21,875 nucleotides of DNA from Xanthobacteraceae bacterium (GTDB taxonomy: Bacteria; Pseudomonadota; Alphaproteobacteria; Rhizobiales; Xanthobacteraceae): NCBI GenBank assembly GCA_030037105.1, contig JASHRY010000022.1:1-21875 (forward strand), written 5' to 3'. Numbering within the stretch: the stretch's first letter is position 1; each line of letters begins with the position of its first letter. Made by a program: the position numbers and the translations under genes. The notes below the pieces were generated by a model that was given only the letters and a program-made list of their open reading frames with translations, had not been told where the DNA came from and searched no databases. Below, piece by piece: positions 14,223 through 21,875 of this stretch.

Positions 14223-17099
14223 TCAGCCACCGGCGATGCGGCGTGACCACCAGCCGCTGCGGCGCGGCCGATCGGCGTCCTCGTTCTCGCTGATTTCGGT
14301 GATCACCGGCGACGGGGCAGGGGTTTGCGTCGACGCCGGCCCGGTCGGTTCGTGATTGCCGGCGACCGGCGCCGGCTCGCGCACGGTCGAGCGGCGTCGC
14401 GGCGGCTCCTGCCGAGCCGGTGGTACGGCCGCTTGCGTCGTTTCCACGGCGGCCGGTTCGGCGGTGGTTTTCGCGTCGGCCGCGGGCGGCGCGGCATCAA
14501 GATCGGCGACGGCTGCTTTCAGTTCGGGCTCAGTCGCAGCCGGCGCGACGAGCTCCTCGACCGTGGCGACGGCATGCTGCGGCACGCGTGCGCCACGATC
14601 GTATGACGGGTGCGTCGCATCGTCATTGTGCTCGCGCTCCTGTCGTTTGCGTCGACCCCCGCGCCGGCCACGTCGCCGCCGGCGTCGTTCGCCGTCGCGA
14701 TGCTGCTCGCCTTTCTCCTCAACGGCGGCTTCTGCTGGCTCCCCGACGAGGTCCGAATCCGCCGCCGCGTCGCCGGCGCCCTCCACGAAAGGTTCACCAT
14801 TCTCCGCTTCGGCGGCCGTCTCCTGCTGAAGGGGCGGCCCATGTGCGGCGGCTTCGCCGTCACGGCGTCCGCGCTGGCGTCGGCGACGGCGGCGACGCGG
14901 GCCGGCTTCTTCCGCTTCAGGGGCGCCAGCCGCCGTCGATTCGGCCGCCTCGCTCTCCGCTACTGCGGTCTCTTCGAGATCGTCTTCCTCCTCGAGCGGC
15001 GCGGTAGTGGCCGCCGCAGCAGCCGTCCGCTCGGCGAGCGCCTTGGCGGCTTCCGCCGTATGCACCTGCTCGCCGCGATCGATCGCGAAGGCCTGCGGCG
15101 CGGTTACCGTTGCATCGGCGACGACGGTGATGGTGATGGCGAACCGCTCTTCCAGTGCCCGCAAATGCGCGCGCTTCTGATTGAGAACATAGAGCGCGAC
15201 GTCGGGCCGCGTGCGCGCGACGAGGTTGTGTGTGGCGCCCTTGATCAAATGCTCTTCGAGCGCGCGCAAGACCTGCAGGGCGAGCGACGCCGCCGAGCGC
15301 ACATGGCCGCTGCCGCCGCAATATGGGCATTTCTCCGTGGAGCTTTCCAGCACGCTGGTGCGGATGCGCTGACGCGACATCTCCAACAGGCCGAAATGGG
15401 AAATGCGTCCGACCTGGATGCGGGCGCGATCTTGCTTGAGGCATTCCTTCAGCCGGCGCTCGACCGCGCGGTTGTTGCGCTTCTCTTCCATGTCGATGAA
15501 ATCGATGACGATCAGCCCGGCGAGGTCGCGCAGCCGGAGCTGGCGCGCGACCTCGTCCGCCGCTTCGAGATTGGTCTTGAGCGCGGTGTCCTCGATGTGG
15601 TGCTCGCGCGTGGCGCGGCCGGAATTGACGTCGATCGCGACCAGCGCCTCGGCCTGATTGAGCACGACGTAGCCGCCCGAGCGCAACTGCACGACCGGCG
15701 AGAACATGGCGTCGAGTTGGTTCTCGACGCCGTAACGCGACAGCAGCGGCTGGGTGTCGGCGTAGAGCTTCACGTTCTTCGCATGACTCGGCATGAGCAT
15801 GCGCATGAAATCCTTGGCCTCATGATAGGCCTCGGAGCCGGCGACGATCACTTCGTCGATGTCCTTGCCGTAGAGGTCGCGGATCGAACGCTTGACCAGC
15901 GAGCCCTCCTCGTAGACGAGCTTGGGCGCGGTCGATTTCAGCGTCAGGTCGCGCACGGTCTCCCACAACCGCAACAAATATTCGAAATCGCGCTTGATCT
16001 CGGTCTTGGTGCGGCTCGCGCCGGCCGTGCGCAGGATCACGCCCATGCCTTCGGGAACTTCAAGGTCCTGCGCTATCTCCTTGAGTCGAGACCGATCTTC
16101 GGCGTTCGTAATCTTGCGGCTGATGCCGCCCCCGCGCGCCGTATTGGGCATCAGCACCGAATAGCGTCCGGCGAGCGAGAGATAGGTCGTGAGCGCCGCG
16201 CCTTTGCTGCCGCGCTCCTCCTTGACCACTTGCACCAGCATGACTTGGCGGCGCTTGATCACCTCCTGGATCTTGTATTGGCGGCGGTAGCGCGTCGCGC
16301 GGTCGGGGACCTCCTCGAGCGCGTCGGCGCCGCCGACGGATTCGACGACCTCTTCGACCGCTTCATCGTCTTCGCCGCTCTCCCCAATGTCGCCGCTGTC
16401 CTCGACGGATTCCGGAGCGGCGCCGGACTCATTGCCTGCGTCCGCTGCGGCCGCGCCGGTCTCCGCCGCGCCGGCGGCGGGCTCCGACTCGTCGGCGCCG
16501 GACAACGTGGCGGCGGCCTCGGCGGTTGACGGATAGGGCTCCGCCGGTTCGACCTCGCTCGGCGCCAGCTCGGTTGCGACCGACTGCGCCGGCTCCTCTT
16601 CGGCCGACGGCGGCTCGGGCGCGGTTGGCGCGTCCCCGTCCGCGCCGTTCGCCGGCGCTTGGGTCGTCTCCTCCATTGCGGCCGCGTCGCCGCCCGACTC
16701 TCGCGCCGGTGCGCCGTGCACCGCCTCTTCGTCGCGGCGCGCGGCGCGCGCTCTGGCGTGGCCGCGGGAACGGCGGGAGCGGCGATCGGCCTCGTCTTCG
16801 GCGGCGCGTTGGGCGCGGCCTTCTTCGTCGATCAGCGCTTGCCGGTCGGCGACCGGAATCTGGTAATAGTCGGGGTGGATTTCGCTGAAGGCGAGGAAAC
16901 CGTGGCGGTTGCCGCCGTAATCGACGAAAGCGGCCTGTAGCGACGGCTCGACGCGTGTCACCTTCGCCAGATAAATGTTGCCCCTTAATTGCTTGTGCTG
17001 AGCGGACTCGAAGTCGAATTCCTCGACGCGATTGCCGCGCAGGACGACCACCCGGGTTTCCTCCGGATGGGTCGCGTCGATGAGCATTTTGTTGGCCAT
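14223..17099 (-). CDS. rne: Ribonuclease E (Rne/Rng family)
   Basis: A 958-residue endoribonuclease, the scaffold and catalytic subunit of the RNA degradosome, acting in mRNA decay and rRNA/tRNA processing. The N-terminus MANKMLIDATHPEETRV leads into an S1 domain (RGNIYLAKVTRVEPSLQAAFVDYGG). The S1 domain is interrupted at ~91-265 by an Ala/Glu/Pro-rich, mostly acidic insertion with an Arg-rich start, as in alphaproteobacteria. The DNase I-like region has the two magnesium acids Asp490 (AIDVNSG) and Asp533 (VIDFIDM), 43 residues apart as in E. coli (303/346). The Zn-link is CPYC (591-594). The C-terminal ~250 residues are disordered, with RRRRRRQRGRR and RRRRRGRRGGRRKR RNA-binding patches. 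The ATG at 17099 is preferred over the TTG at 17105. It is divergent from the amidase. Confidence 0.95.
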   Translation of the reverse strand: MANKMLIDATHPEETRVVVLRGNRVEEFDFESAQHKQLRGNIYLAKVTRVEPSLQAAFVDYGGNRHGFLAFSEIHPDYYQIPVADRQALIDEEGRAQRAAEDEADRRSRRSRGHARARAARRDEEAVHGAPARESGGDAAAMEETTQAPANGADGDAPTAPEPPSAEEEPAQSVATELAPSEVEPAEPYPSTAEAAATLSGADESEPAAGAAETGAAAADAGNESGAAPESVEDSGDIGESGEDDEAVEEVVESVGGADALEEVPDRATRYRRQYKIQEVIKRRQVMLVQVVKEERGSKGAALTTYLSLAGRYSVLMPNTARGGGISRKITNAEDRSRLKEIAQDLEVPEGMGVILRTAGASRTKTEIKRDFEYLLRLWETVRDLTLKSTAPKLVYEEGSLVKRSIRDLYGKDIDEVIVAGSEAYHEAKDFMRMLMPSHAKNVKLYADTQPLLSRYGVENQLDAMFSPVVQLRSGGYVVLNQAEALVAIDVNSGRATREHHIEDTALKTNLEAADEVARQLRLRDLAGLIVIDFIDMEEKRNNRAVERRLKECLKQDRARIQVGRISHFGLLEMSRQRIRTSVLESSTEKCPYCGGSGHVRSAASLALQVLRALEEHLIKGATHNLVARTRPDVALYVLNQKRAHLRALEERFAITITVVADATVTAPQAFAIDRGEQVHTAEAAKALAERTAAAAATTAPLEEEDDLEETAVAESEAAESTAAGAPEAEEAGPRRRRRRRQRGRRDGEAAAHGPPLQQETAAEAENGEPFVEGAGDAAADSDLVGEPAEAAVEEKGEQHRDGERRRRRRGRRGGRRKRQEREHNDDATHPSYDRGARVPQHAVATVEELVAPAATEPELKAAVADLDAAPPAADAKTTAEPAAVETTQAAVPPARQEPPRRRSTVREPAPVAGNHEPTGPASTQTPAPSPVITEISENEDADRPRRSGWWSRRIAGG

Positions 17100-17703
17100 T
17101 GGCAAATCTCATGGGGGCCGGCATAAGCGAGGCTCCGCGCCGCAACGGCGACGGAGGCCGGCGAGCCGCCCGATTGTCGGTGAAGGAAACGGATCGGAAA
17201 CTCCGAGCGCGGCAAAGCGGATCGGCTCGCGAGCCGGCGCGCGCCGCGCGAACGCGACCACCGATTCGATCGAATCTCGATTTGCGCCTCGAACATGAAC
17301 TCCAAACCGCGGTGGCACGGCAGCGCTCGCGCCGCCGCAATTCTCTGGTCGCGCTGCCGGTATCGGCGCCGCCGCTCCGGCAGCGTGCATCGCCGCTGGC
17401 ACGCGCGCCGTGCGGCAAGCTCCGGGCCGCCCTGCTCCGAGAGGGTACCGGGCTTTCTCGTCCGCATCCGTCCGCGTGTCATTGACGCCGGAGCGGATCG
17501 AAAGCGGCGTCCGCCTTGCTCCCGGGATCGGCCGGGAGCCATCGCGGCGGACGTGCCGGATGCCCTGATGGGATACAACCGGAACCTTTGACCGTCAGTG
17601 CACTCTTCATACGGCCGCTGGCAAGGAATTGGCAAGCCGCCCCCGGCGATGGCCGCCACGGGTGGCTCTGCGGGCTTGCCTCCGCCCGCCGCGGAATAGG
17701 CGG
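17100..17703. other. Long rne-amidase divergent intergenic region with palindromes
   Basis: About 600 bases without a credible gene; the frames on both strands are basic and Arg-rich with no family motif. It must hold the rne promoter and probably a long rne 5' leader, which in E. coli is the site of autoregulation. Visible structures are the perfect 14-bp palindromes CGGCTCGCGAGCCG (17223-17236) and GATTCGATCGAATC (17263-17276, two GANTC methylation sites), and a 9-bp stem CGCTGCCGG/CCGGCAGCG (17352-17360 with 17377-17385). No sigma-70 promoter can be placed with confidence. Confidence 0.5.
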
Positions 17704-17719
17704 TTAAGTTTCGATTAAC
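17704..17719 (+). promoter_or_regulatory. CtrA box (TTAA-N7-TTAAC) upstream of the amidase
   Basis: TTAAGTTTCGATTAAC matches the CtrA consensus TTAA-N7-TTAAC exactly. Its end lies 47 nt before the amidase ATG at 17767, a distance at which a bound regulator would overlap the promoter. Whether it activates or represses cannot be told. It is the second such box in the window, and both are intergenic and upstream of plus-strand genes. Confidence 0.65.
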
Positions 17720-17766
17720 TACGCTTGCCTAATGGAGTAAAACAAAGCGCGGAGGCTGGAGAACCG

Positions 17767-19005
17767 ATGTTTGTCCGAGCGGCGAGCTGGGCTCTCCTCG
17801 GTATACTCGTTGTTGCGGCCGCGTCGGCGGAGGAACGCTCTCCGGCCCCAGTGGCCGCTGATTCGCCTCCGGTTGCGACCGCCGCGCGGCTCGGCGGCGA
17901 CGAATCGCAGACGCGGTTCGTCATGGATTTGAGCCGCAGGATCGATCTTCGCGCCTTCACGCTGGCCGATCCCTATCGTGTCGTCCTCGACATTCCGCAG
18001 GTGACATTTCGGCTGCCGCCGAAAACCGGCGAGAGTGGGCGCGGCTTGATCAAGGCCTTTCGCTTCGGCTTGGTGATGCCGGGCGGCTCGCGCATGGTTT
18101 TCGATGTCATCAAGCCGGTGCGCATCGACAAGGCCTTCGTCGTCGACGCGGCCGATGGCGCGCCGGCGCGACTGGTGCTCGATCTCGTGGCCACGGATCG
18201 CGAGAGCTTCTTGCGCCGGATCGCGCTCGAGGAGAAACTTAGGAGCAGCAGCGATTTGCCGCAGGCGAGCGCGCCGCCGTCGGGGGGCGGCGATCCCCGT
18301 CCGCTGGTCGTGCTCGATCCCGGCCATGGCGGCATCGACACCGGCACCCGTGCTCCGAGCGGGGAACTCGAAAAGGACATTGTCCTCGATTTTGCCAAAC
18401 GCCTGCGCGGCCGCATCGAGAAAAGCGGCAAATACCGCGTGCTGATGACGCGGACCGACGATACCTTCGTGACGCTCGCCGACCGCGTGCGCATGGCGCG
18501 CCATGCCGGCGCTGCGCTGTTTGTTTCCATCCACGCCGACTCGCTGCCGCGTCGGGAGGGCGATGCGCAGGGCGCCAGCGTCTACACGCTTTCGGAGACC
18601 GCGTCCGATTCCGAAGCGGCGCGGCTTGCCGAGCAGGAGAACCGAGCCGACGTCATCGCCGGCGTCGACCTCAAAACCGAGCCCGATGACGTCGCCGGCA
18701 TTCTGCTCGATCTCGCCCAGCGTGAGACCAAGCGCTTTTCGTTGCAGTTCGCGCACACGCTGGTCGGCGACATGAAAGGCGCGATACGGTTGCACAAGAC
18801 GCCGCTGAAATCCGCGGGATTCCGCGTGTTGCGGGCGCCGGATGTGCCCTCGGTCCTGGTCGAGCTCGGTTACGTCTCCGATCGGGGAGACCTGCGGTCG
18901 CTCCTCTCCGAGAGCTGGCGCGACCGGGCGGCGGAGACGATCGCGCGGGCAATCGAGTCCTACTTTGCGGTCCATATGGTGGGCGCCCGCGCCGGCGCGA
19001 ACTAA
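17767..19005 (+). CDS. amiC: Periplasmic N-acetylmuramoyl-L-alanine amidase (AMIN + Amidase_3)
   Basis: A 412-residue exported zinc amidase that cuts the peptide stem from peptidoglycan during septum splitting. The signal peptide is residues 1-21 (LLGILVVAAASA). An AMIN domain (~45-145; TRFVMDLSRRIDLRAF, RVVLDIPQ, ARLVLDLV) targets it to the septum or envelope. The Amidase_3 domain (~178-405) holds zinc ligands His187 (DPGHGG), Glu202 (ELEKD) and His256 (SIHAD), and the catalytic Glu366 (VELGYVS). The insertion after SIHAD (~280-330) corresponds to the regulatory helix region that EnvC/NlpD-like activators open in AmiB/AmiC enzymes. The ATG at 17767 has GGAG 7 nt upstream and begins the signal peptide; a TTG at 17725 is less likely. 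A CtrA box precedes it and PBP1A follows. The symbol is by family and order, not proven orthology. Confidence 0.9.
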   Translation: MFVRAASWALLGILVVAAASAEERSPAPVAADSPPVATAARLGGDESQTRFVMDLSRRIDLRAFTLADPYRVVLDIPQVTFRLPPKTGESGRGLIKAFRFGLVMPGGSRMVFDVIKPVRIDKAFVVDAADGAPARLVLDLVATDRESFLRRIALEEKLRSSSDLPQASAPPSGGGDPRPLVVLDPGHGGIDTGTRAPSGELEKDIVLDFAKRLRGRIEKSGKYRVLMTRTDDTFVTLADRVRMARHAGAALFVSIHADSLPRREGDAQGASVYTLSETASDSEAARLAEQENRADVIAGVDLKTEPDDVAGILLDLAQRETKRFSLQFAHTLVGDMKGAIRLHKTPLKSAGFRVLRAPDVPSVLVELGYVSDRGDLRSLLSESWRDRAAETIARAIESYFAVHMVGARAGAN

Positions 19006-19203
19006 GGTCGCACATGGCGGCCTTCGTTCACCCACGATCCCGAAAAGCCTGTCCCGGACTTGCCGCAGATGGAATCCGCTTTTGCGAAAGGAATCATGCG
19101 CCGCCAAGGTGCCGCAACGCAAGCGATTGAATTTGCGGCGATTACGCTCTCATCCACGCGGATTTCGGCCTCAGTTTGAACAAAAAACGGAGCAAGGAGA
19201 CGA

Positions 19204-19326
19204 ATGCACAACGGGGTCTCTGGCGCGTTCAGGCTCATCTTGCCACACTCGGTATTCGCCGCTGCGCAGCCGGGTATCAGCCGATCGGGCGCAGGCGTTG
19301 GGGCGGGCCGGCCGGGACGTTCTTGA
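19204..19326 (+). CDS. 40-codon upstream ORF coupled to PBP1A (TGATG overlap)
   Basis: An ATG at 19204 has the best ribosome site in this intergenic gap (AAGGAG, 4 nt spacing). It opens a 40-codon frame, starting MHNGVSGAFRLILPHSVF, whose stop TGA (19324-19326) overlaps the PBP1A ATG (19326) as TGATG. PBP1A itself has only a weak site (GGGACG), so its translation may depend on this leader. The peptide resembles no family I know and is Gly/Arg-rich at its end, so its translation may matter more than its product. The alternative reading of the same bases is an N-terminal extension of PBP1A from a TTG at 19176, which has no ribosome site. The 200 bases before it (19006-19203) show no other feature. 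Confidence 0.45.
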   Translation: MHNGVSGAFRLILPHSVFAAAQPGISRSGAGVGAGRPGRS

Positions 19327-21782
19327 TGAAAATCTTGCTGCGCTTCCTGGGCTTTCTGTTCGCAGCGGGAACGATTTTGTTCGTTGTCGGCGTGGGTGCG
19401 GTCGCGGCCGTTTTGTGGCATTTCTCCAGGGACTTGCCGGACTATTCTCAGCTTAGAAATTATGAGCCGCCGGTGATGACGCGCGTACACGCGGCGGACG
19501 GTTCATTGCTCGCGGAATATGCCGACGAGCGTCGCCTCTATCTCCCGATCCAGGCGGTGCCGAAGCTGGTGATCGACGCCTTCCTCGCCGCCGAGGACAA
19601 GAACTTTTACGAACATGGCGGGCTCGATTTCTACGGCATCGCGCGCGCGGCCCTGCTCTACGTCGAAAACTTCGGCAGCAACCGCCGGCCGCAGGGCGCC
19701 TCGACCATCACCCAGCAAGTGGCGAAAAATTTTCTCTTGTCGAACGAGCTGTCGCTCACGCGCAAGATCAAGGAAGCGCTGCTCGCCTTGCGCATCGAGC
19801 GCACCTATTCGAAGGACAAGATTCTGGAACTCTATCTCAACCAGATCTATCTCGGCCTCGGCGCCTACGGCATCGCCGCGGCGTCGCTGCTTTATTTCGA
19901 CAAGTCGGTCCAGGAGCTTTCAATCGCCGAAGCCGCCTATCTCGCCGCCTTGCCCAAGGGTCCGAACAATTACAATCCGTTTCGCCGCCACGACGAGGCG
20001 GTCGCGCGCCGCAATTACGTGATCGATCGCATGATCGAGGACGGCTACGTCAGCGCCGAAGCCGGCGAGAAGGCGAAGAAGGAGCCGCTCAACGTCACCG
20101 TTCGGCCGACCGGCGCCCACACCTTTTCCGCCGAATATTTTGCCGAAGAGGTCAGGCGCTACATCTACGACAATTACGGGGAAAAGAAACTGTACGAGGG
20201 CGGGCTGTCGGTGCGCACGACGCTCGACACCAAATTGCAGGCGCTGGCGCGCAGGACCATGATCAACGGGCTCGTCAATTTCGACGAGAAGCAGGGCTGG
20301 CGCGGGCCCGTCGCCAAGATCGACGTCGACGGCGACTGGGGCATCAAGCTCGCCGACGTGAAATCGTTGTCGGATGTCGATCCCTGGCGGCTCGCGGTGG
20401 TGCTCGACGTGAACGACCAGTCGGCGCGCATCGGCCTGCAGCCGGCGCGCGATCCCAGCGGCGCCGTGGACAAGGAGCGTGAAGTCGGCATTCTGCCGCT
20501 TGCCGGCGTCAAATGGGCCAAGCCCGTGGGCGGTCCGGCCAAGCCCATTCAGCGCGTGAGTCAGGTGCTCGCGCGCGGAGACGTCGTCTATGTCGAGCCG
20601 GCGAAGGAGCCGGGCCAGTTCCTGCTGCGCCAAGTACCGGAGATTTCCGGCGCCATGGTGGTGATGGACCCGCATACGGGCCGGGTGCTGGCGATGGTCG
20701 GCGGCTTTTCCTACGATCAAAGCCAGTTCAACCGCGCCACCCAGGCGCTGCGCCAGCCGGGCTCGTCGTTCAAGCCGATCGTCTATGCGGCCGCCATCGA
20801 CAACGGCTACACGCCGTCCTCCATCGTGCTCGACGCGCCGATCGAGATCGACATGGGGCCGGGCGGCGGCATCTGGAAGCCGGAGAATTACGGCGGCAAA
20901 TTCTACGGTCCCTCGACGCTGCGTTTCGGTCTCGAACAATCGCGCAACGTGATGACGGTGCGCCTCGCCCAGGACATCGGCATGCCGTTGATCGCCGAAT
21001 ATGCCAAGCGTTTCGGCATCTACGACACCCTGCCGCCGTATCTGTCCTACGCGCTCGGCGCCGGCGAAACCACGGTGCTGCGCATGGTCACCGCCTATGC
21101 CATGCTCGACAACGGCGGACGGCGGGTGAAGCCGACCCTGATCGACCGCATCCAGGACCGCTACGGCCACACCATCTACAAGCACGACCAGCGCGAATGC
21201 ATCGGCTGCGACGCCGATTCCTGGCACAATCAGCCCGAGCCGACGCTGATCGACCGCCGCGAGCAGGTGATCGATCCGATGACCGCCTATCAGATCGTCT
21301 CGATGATGGAGGGCGTGGTGCAGCGCGGCACGGCGACCGTCGTCCGCGATGTCGGCAAGCCGATCGCCGGCAAGACCGGCACCACCAACGACGAAAAGGA
21401 CGTCTGGTTCATCGGCTTTTCGCCCGACATCGTCTGCGGCGTCTATATGGGCTACGACAAGCCGCGCCATATCGGACGCGGAGCCACCGGCGGCCGTCTC
21501 GCGGCGCCGATCGTCCGCGACTTCCTGAAAGTCGCGCTCGCGGACAAGCCGCCGATTCCGTTCCGCGTGCCGCCCGGCATCAAGCTGATCCGCGTCGATG
21601 CGAAAACCGGCATGCGCGCCGGCCCGGGCGACCCGCACGTCATCCTCGAAGCCTTCAAGCCCGGCACTGCTCCGCCCGACAGCTATTCGGTCATCGGCGC
21701 GGAAACCGGCGCCAACGCTCCGCCGCCGGTCACGCCGGAGGCCGACCGCGCCATCCGCAGCGGCACCGGCGGACTGTACTGA
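19326..21782 (+). CDS. mrcA: Penicillin-binding protein 1A (class A PBP)
   Basis: An 818-residue bifunctional peptidoglycan synthase, anchored by one N-terminal membrane segment (~9-32, FLFAAGTILFVVGVGAVAAVL). The GT51 glycosyltransferase (~55-230) has the catalytic Glu90 in AAEDKNFYEHGG, then GASTITQQVAKNF, RKIKEALLALRIERTYSKDKILELYLN and LPKGPNNYNP. A region of OB-like type (~300-450) links to the transpeptidase: the serine motif SSFK (Ser480, Lys483), SRN (539-541) and KTGT (683-686). A small ECIGC cysteine pair lies between the second and third motifs. The start ATG at 19326 is placed by the membrane segment, and its ribosome site is weak. It follows the amidase, and in relatives prfB usually comes next (beyond the window). 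Confidence 0.93.
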   Translation: MKILLRFLGFLFAAGTILFVVGVGAVAAVLWHFSRDLPDYSQLRNYEPPVMTRVHAADGSLLAEYADERRLYLPIQAVPKLVIDAFLAAEDKNFYEHGGLDFYGIARAALLYVENFGSNRRPQGASTITQQVAKNFLLSNELSLTRKIKEALLALRIERTYSKDKILELYLNQIYLGLGAYGIAAASLLYFDKSVQELSIAEAAYLAALPKGPNNYNPFRRHDEAVARRNYVIDRMIEDGYVSAEAGEKAKKEPLNVTVRPTGAHTFSAEYFAEEVRRYIYDNYGEKKLYEGGLSVRTTLDTKLQALARRTMINGLVNFDEKQGWRGPVAKIDVDGDWGIKLADVKSLSDVDPWRLAVVLDVNDQSARIGLQPARDPSGAVDKEREVGILPLAGVKWAKPVGGPAKPIQRVSQVLARGDVVYVEPAKEPGQFLLRQVPEISGAMVVMDPHTGRVLAMVGGFSYDQSQFNRATQALRQPGSSFKPIVYAAAIDNGYTPSSIVLDAPIEIDMGPGGGIWKPENYGGKFYGPSTLRFGLEQSRNVMTVRLAQDIGMPLIAEYAKRFGIYDTLPPYLSYALGAGETTVLRMVTAYAMLDNGGRRVKPTLIDRIQDRYGHTIYKHDQRECIGCDADSWHNQPEPTLIDRREQVIDPMTAYQIVSMMEGVVQRGTATVVRDVGKPIAGKTGTTNDEKDVWFIGFSPDIVCGVYMGYDKPRHIGRGATGGRLAAPIVRDFLKVALADKPPIPFRVPPGIKLIRVDAKTGMRAGPGDPHVILEAFKPGTAPPDSYSVIGAETGANAPPPVTPEADRAIRSGTGGLY

Positions 21783-21783
21783 T

Positions 21784-21875
21784 GTCAGGGATCAGGAGTC
21801 AGGGATCGGGATCAGGTCACGCAACAGGCGGAGCGAAATCGTTGACACCTGACACCTGACACCTGATATCTGATC
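21784..21875. repeat. Inverted array of 7-bp iterons after PBP1A
   Basis: The right half has TGACACC three times in tandem (21843-21863), then the variant TGATATC and TGATC at the window edge. The left half (21784-21819) carries GTCAGGG, ATCAGGA, GTCAGGG, ATCGGG and ATCAGGT, the same heptad family in the opposite sense (the complement of TGACACC is GGTGTCA). The two arms can pair across ~24 nt into a long imperfect hairpin directly after the PBP1A stop, so it may end transcription. The array may continue past the window. Confidence 0.6.

Noticed and set aside
14610..16529. 639-codon plus-strand frame
   Set aside because: Antisense to rne, which has complete catalytic motifs; the opposite frame is open only because of high GC at third positions.
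19920..21638. 572-codon minus-strand frame
   Set aside because: Antisense to PBP1A, whose GT51 and transpeptidase motifs are complete.
21843..21870. Tandem repeats as a possible CRISPR array
   Set aside because: The units are 7 bp with no spacers, so this is a slippage-type iteron array.
1..21875. tRNA, rRNA, riboswitch or integrase/attachment site
   Set aside because: I looked for tRNA-like CCA ends with a T-loop GGTTCGA, rRNA cores and tyrosine or serine recombinase motifs by eye and found none; a dedicated search could still find short RNAs.

Overview
The window looks like chromosomal DNA of a GC-rich alphaproteobacterium of the Rhizobiales (Hyphomicrobiales), most like the Bradyrhizobium/Rhodopseudomonas/Xanthobacteraceae group. 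The main evidence is the block at 14.2-21.8 kb: RNase E with a long acidic insertion in its S1 domain, divergent from a periplasmic N-acetylmuramoyl-L-alanine amidase (AMIN + Amidase_3) and penicillin-binding protein 1A. Two perfect CtrA-type boxes (TTAA-N7-TTAAC) also fit an alphaproteobacterium. This assignment rests on gene order and motifs recalled from related genomes, not on a database search.

Layout. (1) 1-2.4 kb is an accessory-looking, less GC-rich patch: a SnoaL/SgcJ-like small protein, a DUF4242 protein and an alpha/beta-hydrolase fused to a LuxR-type DNA-binding domain. A ~107-bp diverged direct repeat brackets the last two. (2) 2.4-3.1 kb has no convincing gene, only a dispersed-repeat-like palindrome and one tiny ORF. 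(3) 3.1-5.1 kb is a periplasmic oxidation module: a PQQ-type sorbosone/sugar dehydrogenase followed by a dihaem cytochrome c, with a strong hairpin just before the cytochrome start. (4) 5.2-7.1 kb is a membrane GGDEF-EAL protein with a broken GGDEF signature and an intact EAL site, with a CtrA box upstream. (5) 7.2-10.7 kb holds isovaleryl-CoA dehydrogenase, a DUF374-type acyltransferase, and an XRE-like regulator overlapping an aldo/keto reductase by 4 nt. (6) 10.8-12.0 kb is a decayed accessory island: a MntA/HepT toxin-antitoxin pair whose HepT gene is frameshifted by a 5-bp tandem duplication, then a 324-bp IS1595-like remnant inserted in the loop of a palindromic repeat. (7) 12.1-14.2 kb is a two-domain class II aldolase/short-chain dehydrogenase directly downstream of rne. 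(8) 14.2-21.8 kb is the rne // amidase - PBP1A core. A CtrA box precedes the amidase, and a 40-codon upstream ORF with a strong Shine-Dalgarno ends in TGATG overlap with the PBP1A start. Inverted 7-bp iterons follow PBP1A.

How the genes may work together. The dehydrogenase would pass electrons to the cytochrome in the periplasm. The amidase and PBP1A act on opposite sides of peptidoglycan turnover, and the CtrA box suggests cell-cycle timing of the amidase. The second CtrA box would link c-di-GMP breakdown to the same regulator. I see no large undescribed system. The best leads are the two CtrA boxes, the PBP1A upstream ORF, the HepT lesion, the palindrome-targeted IS remnant and the Cys-nucleophile hydrolase-LuxR fusion.
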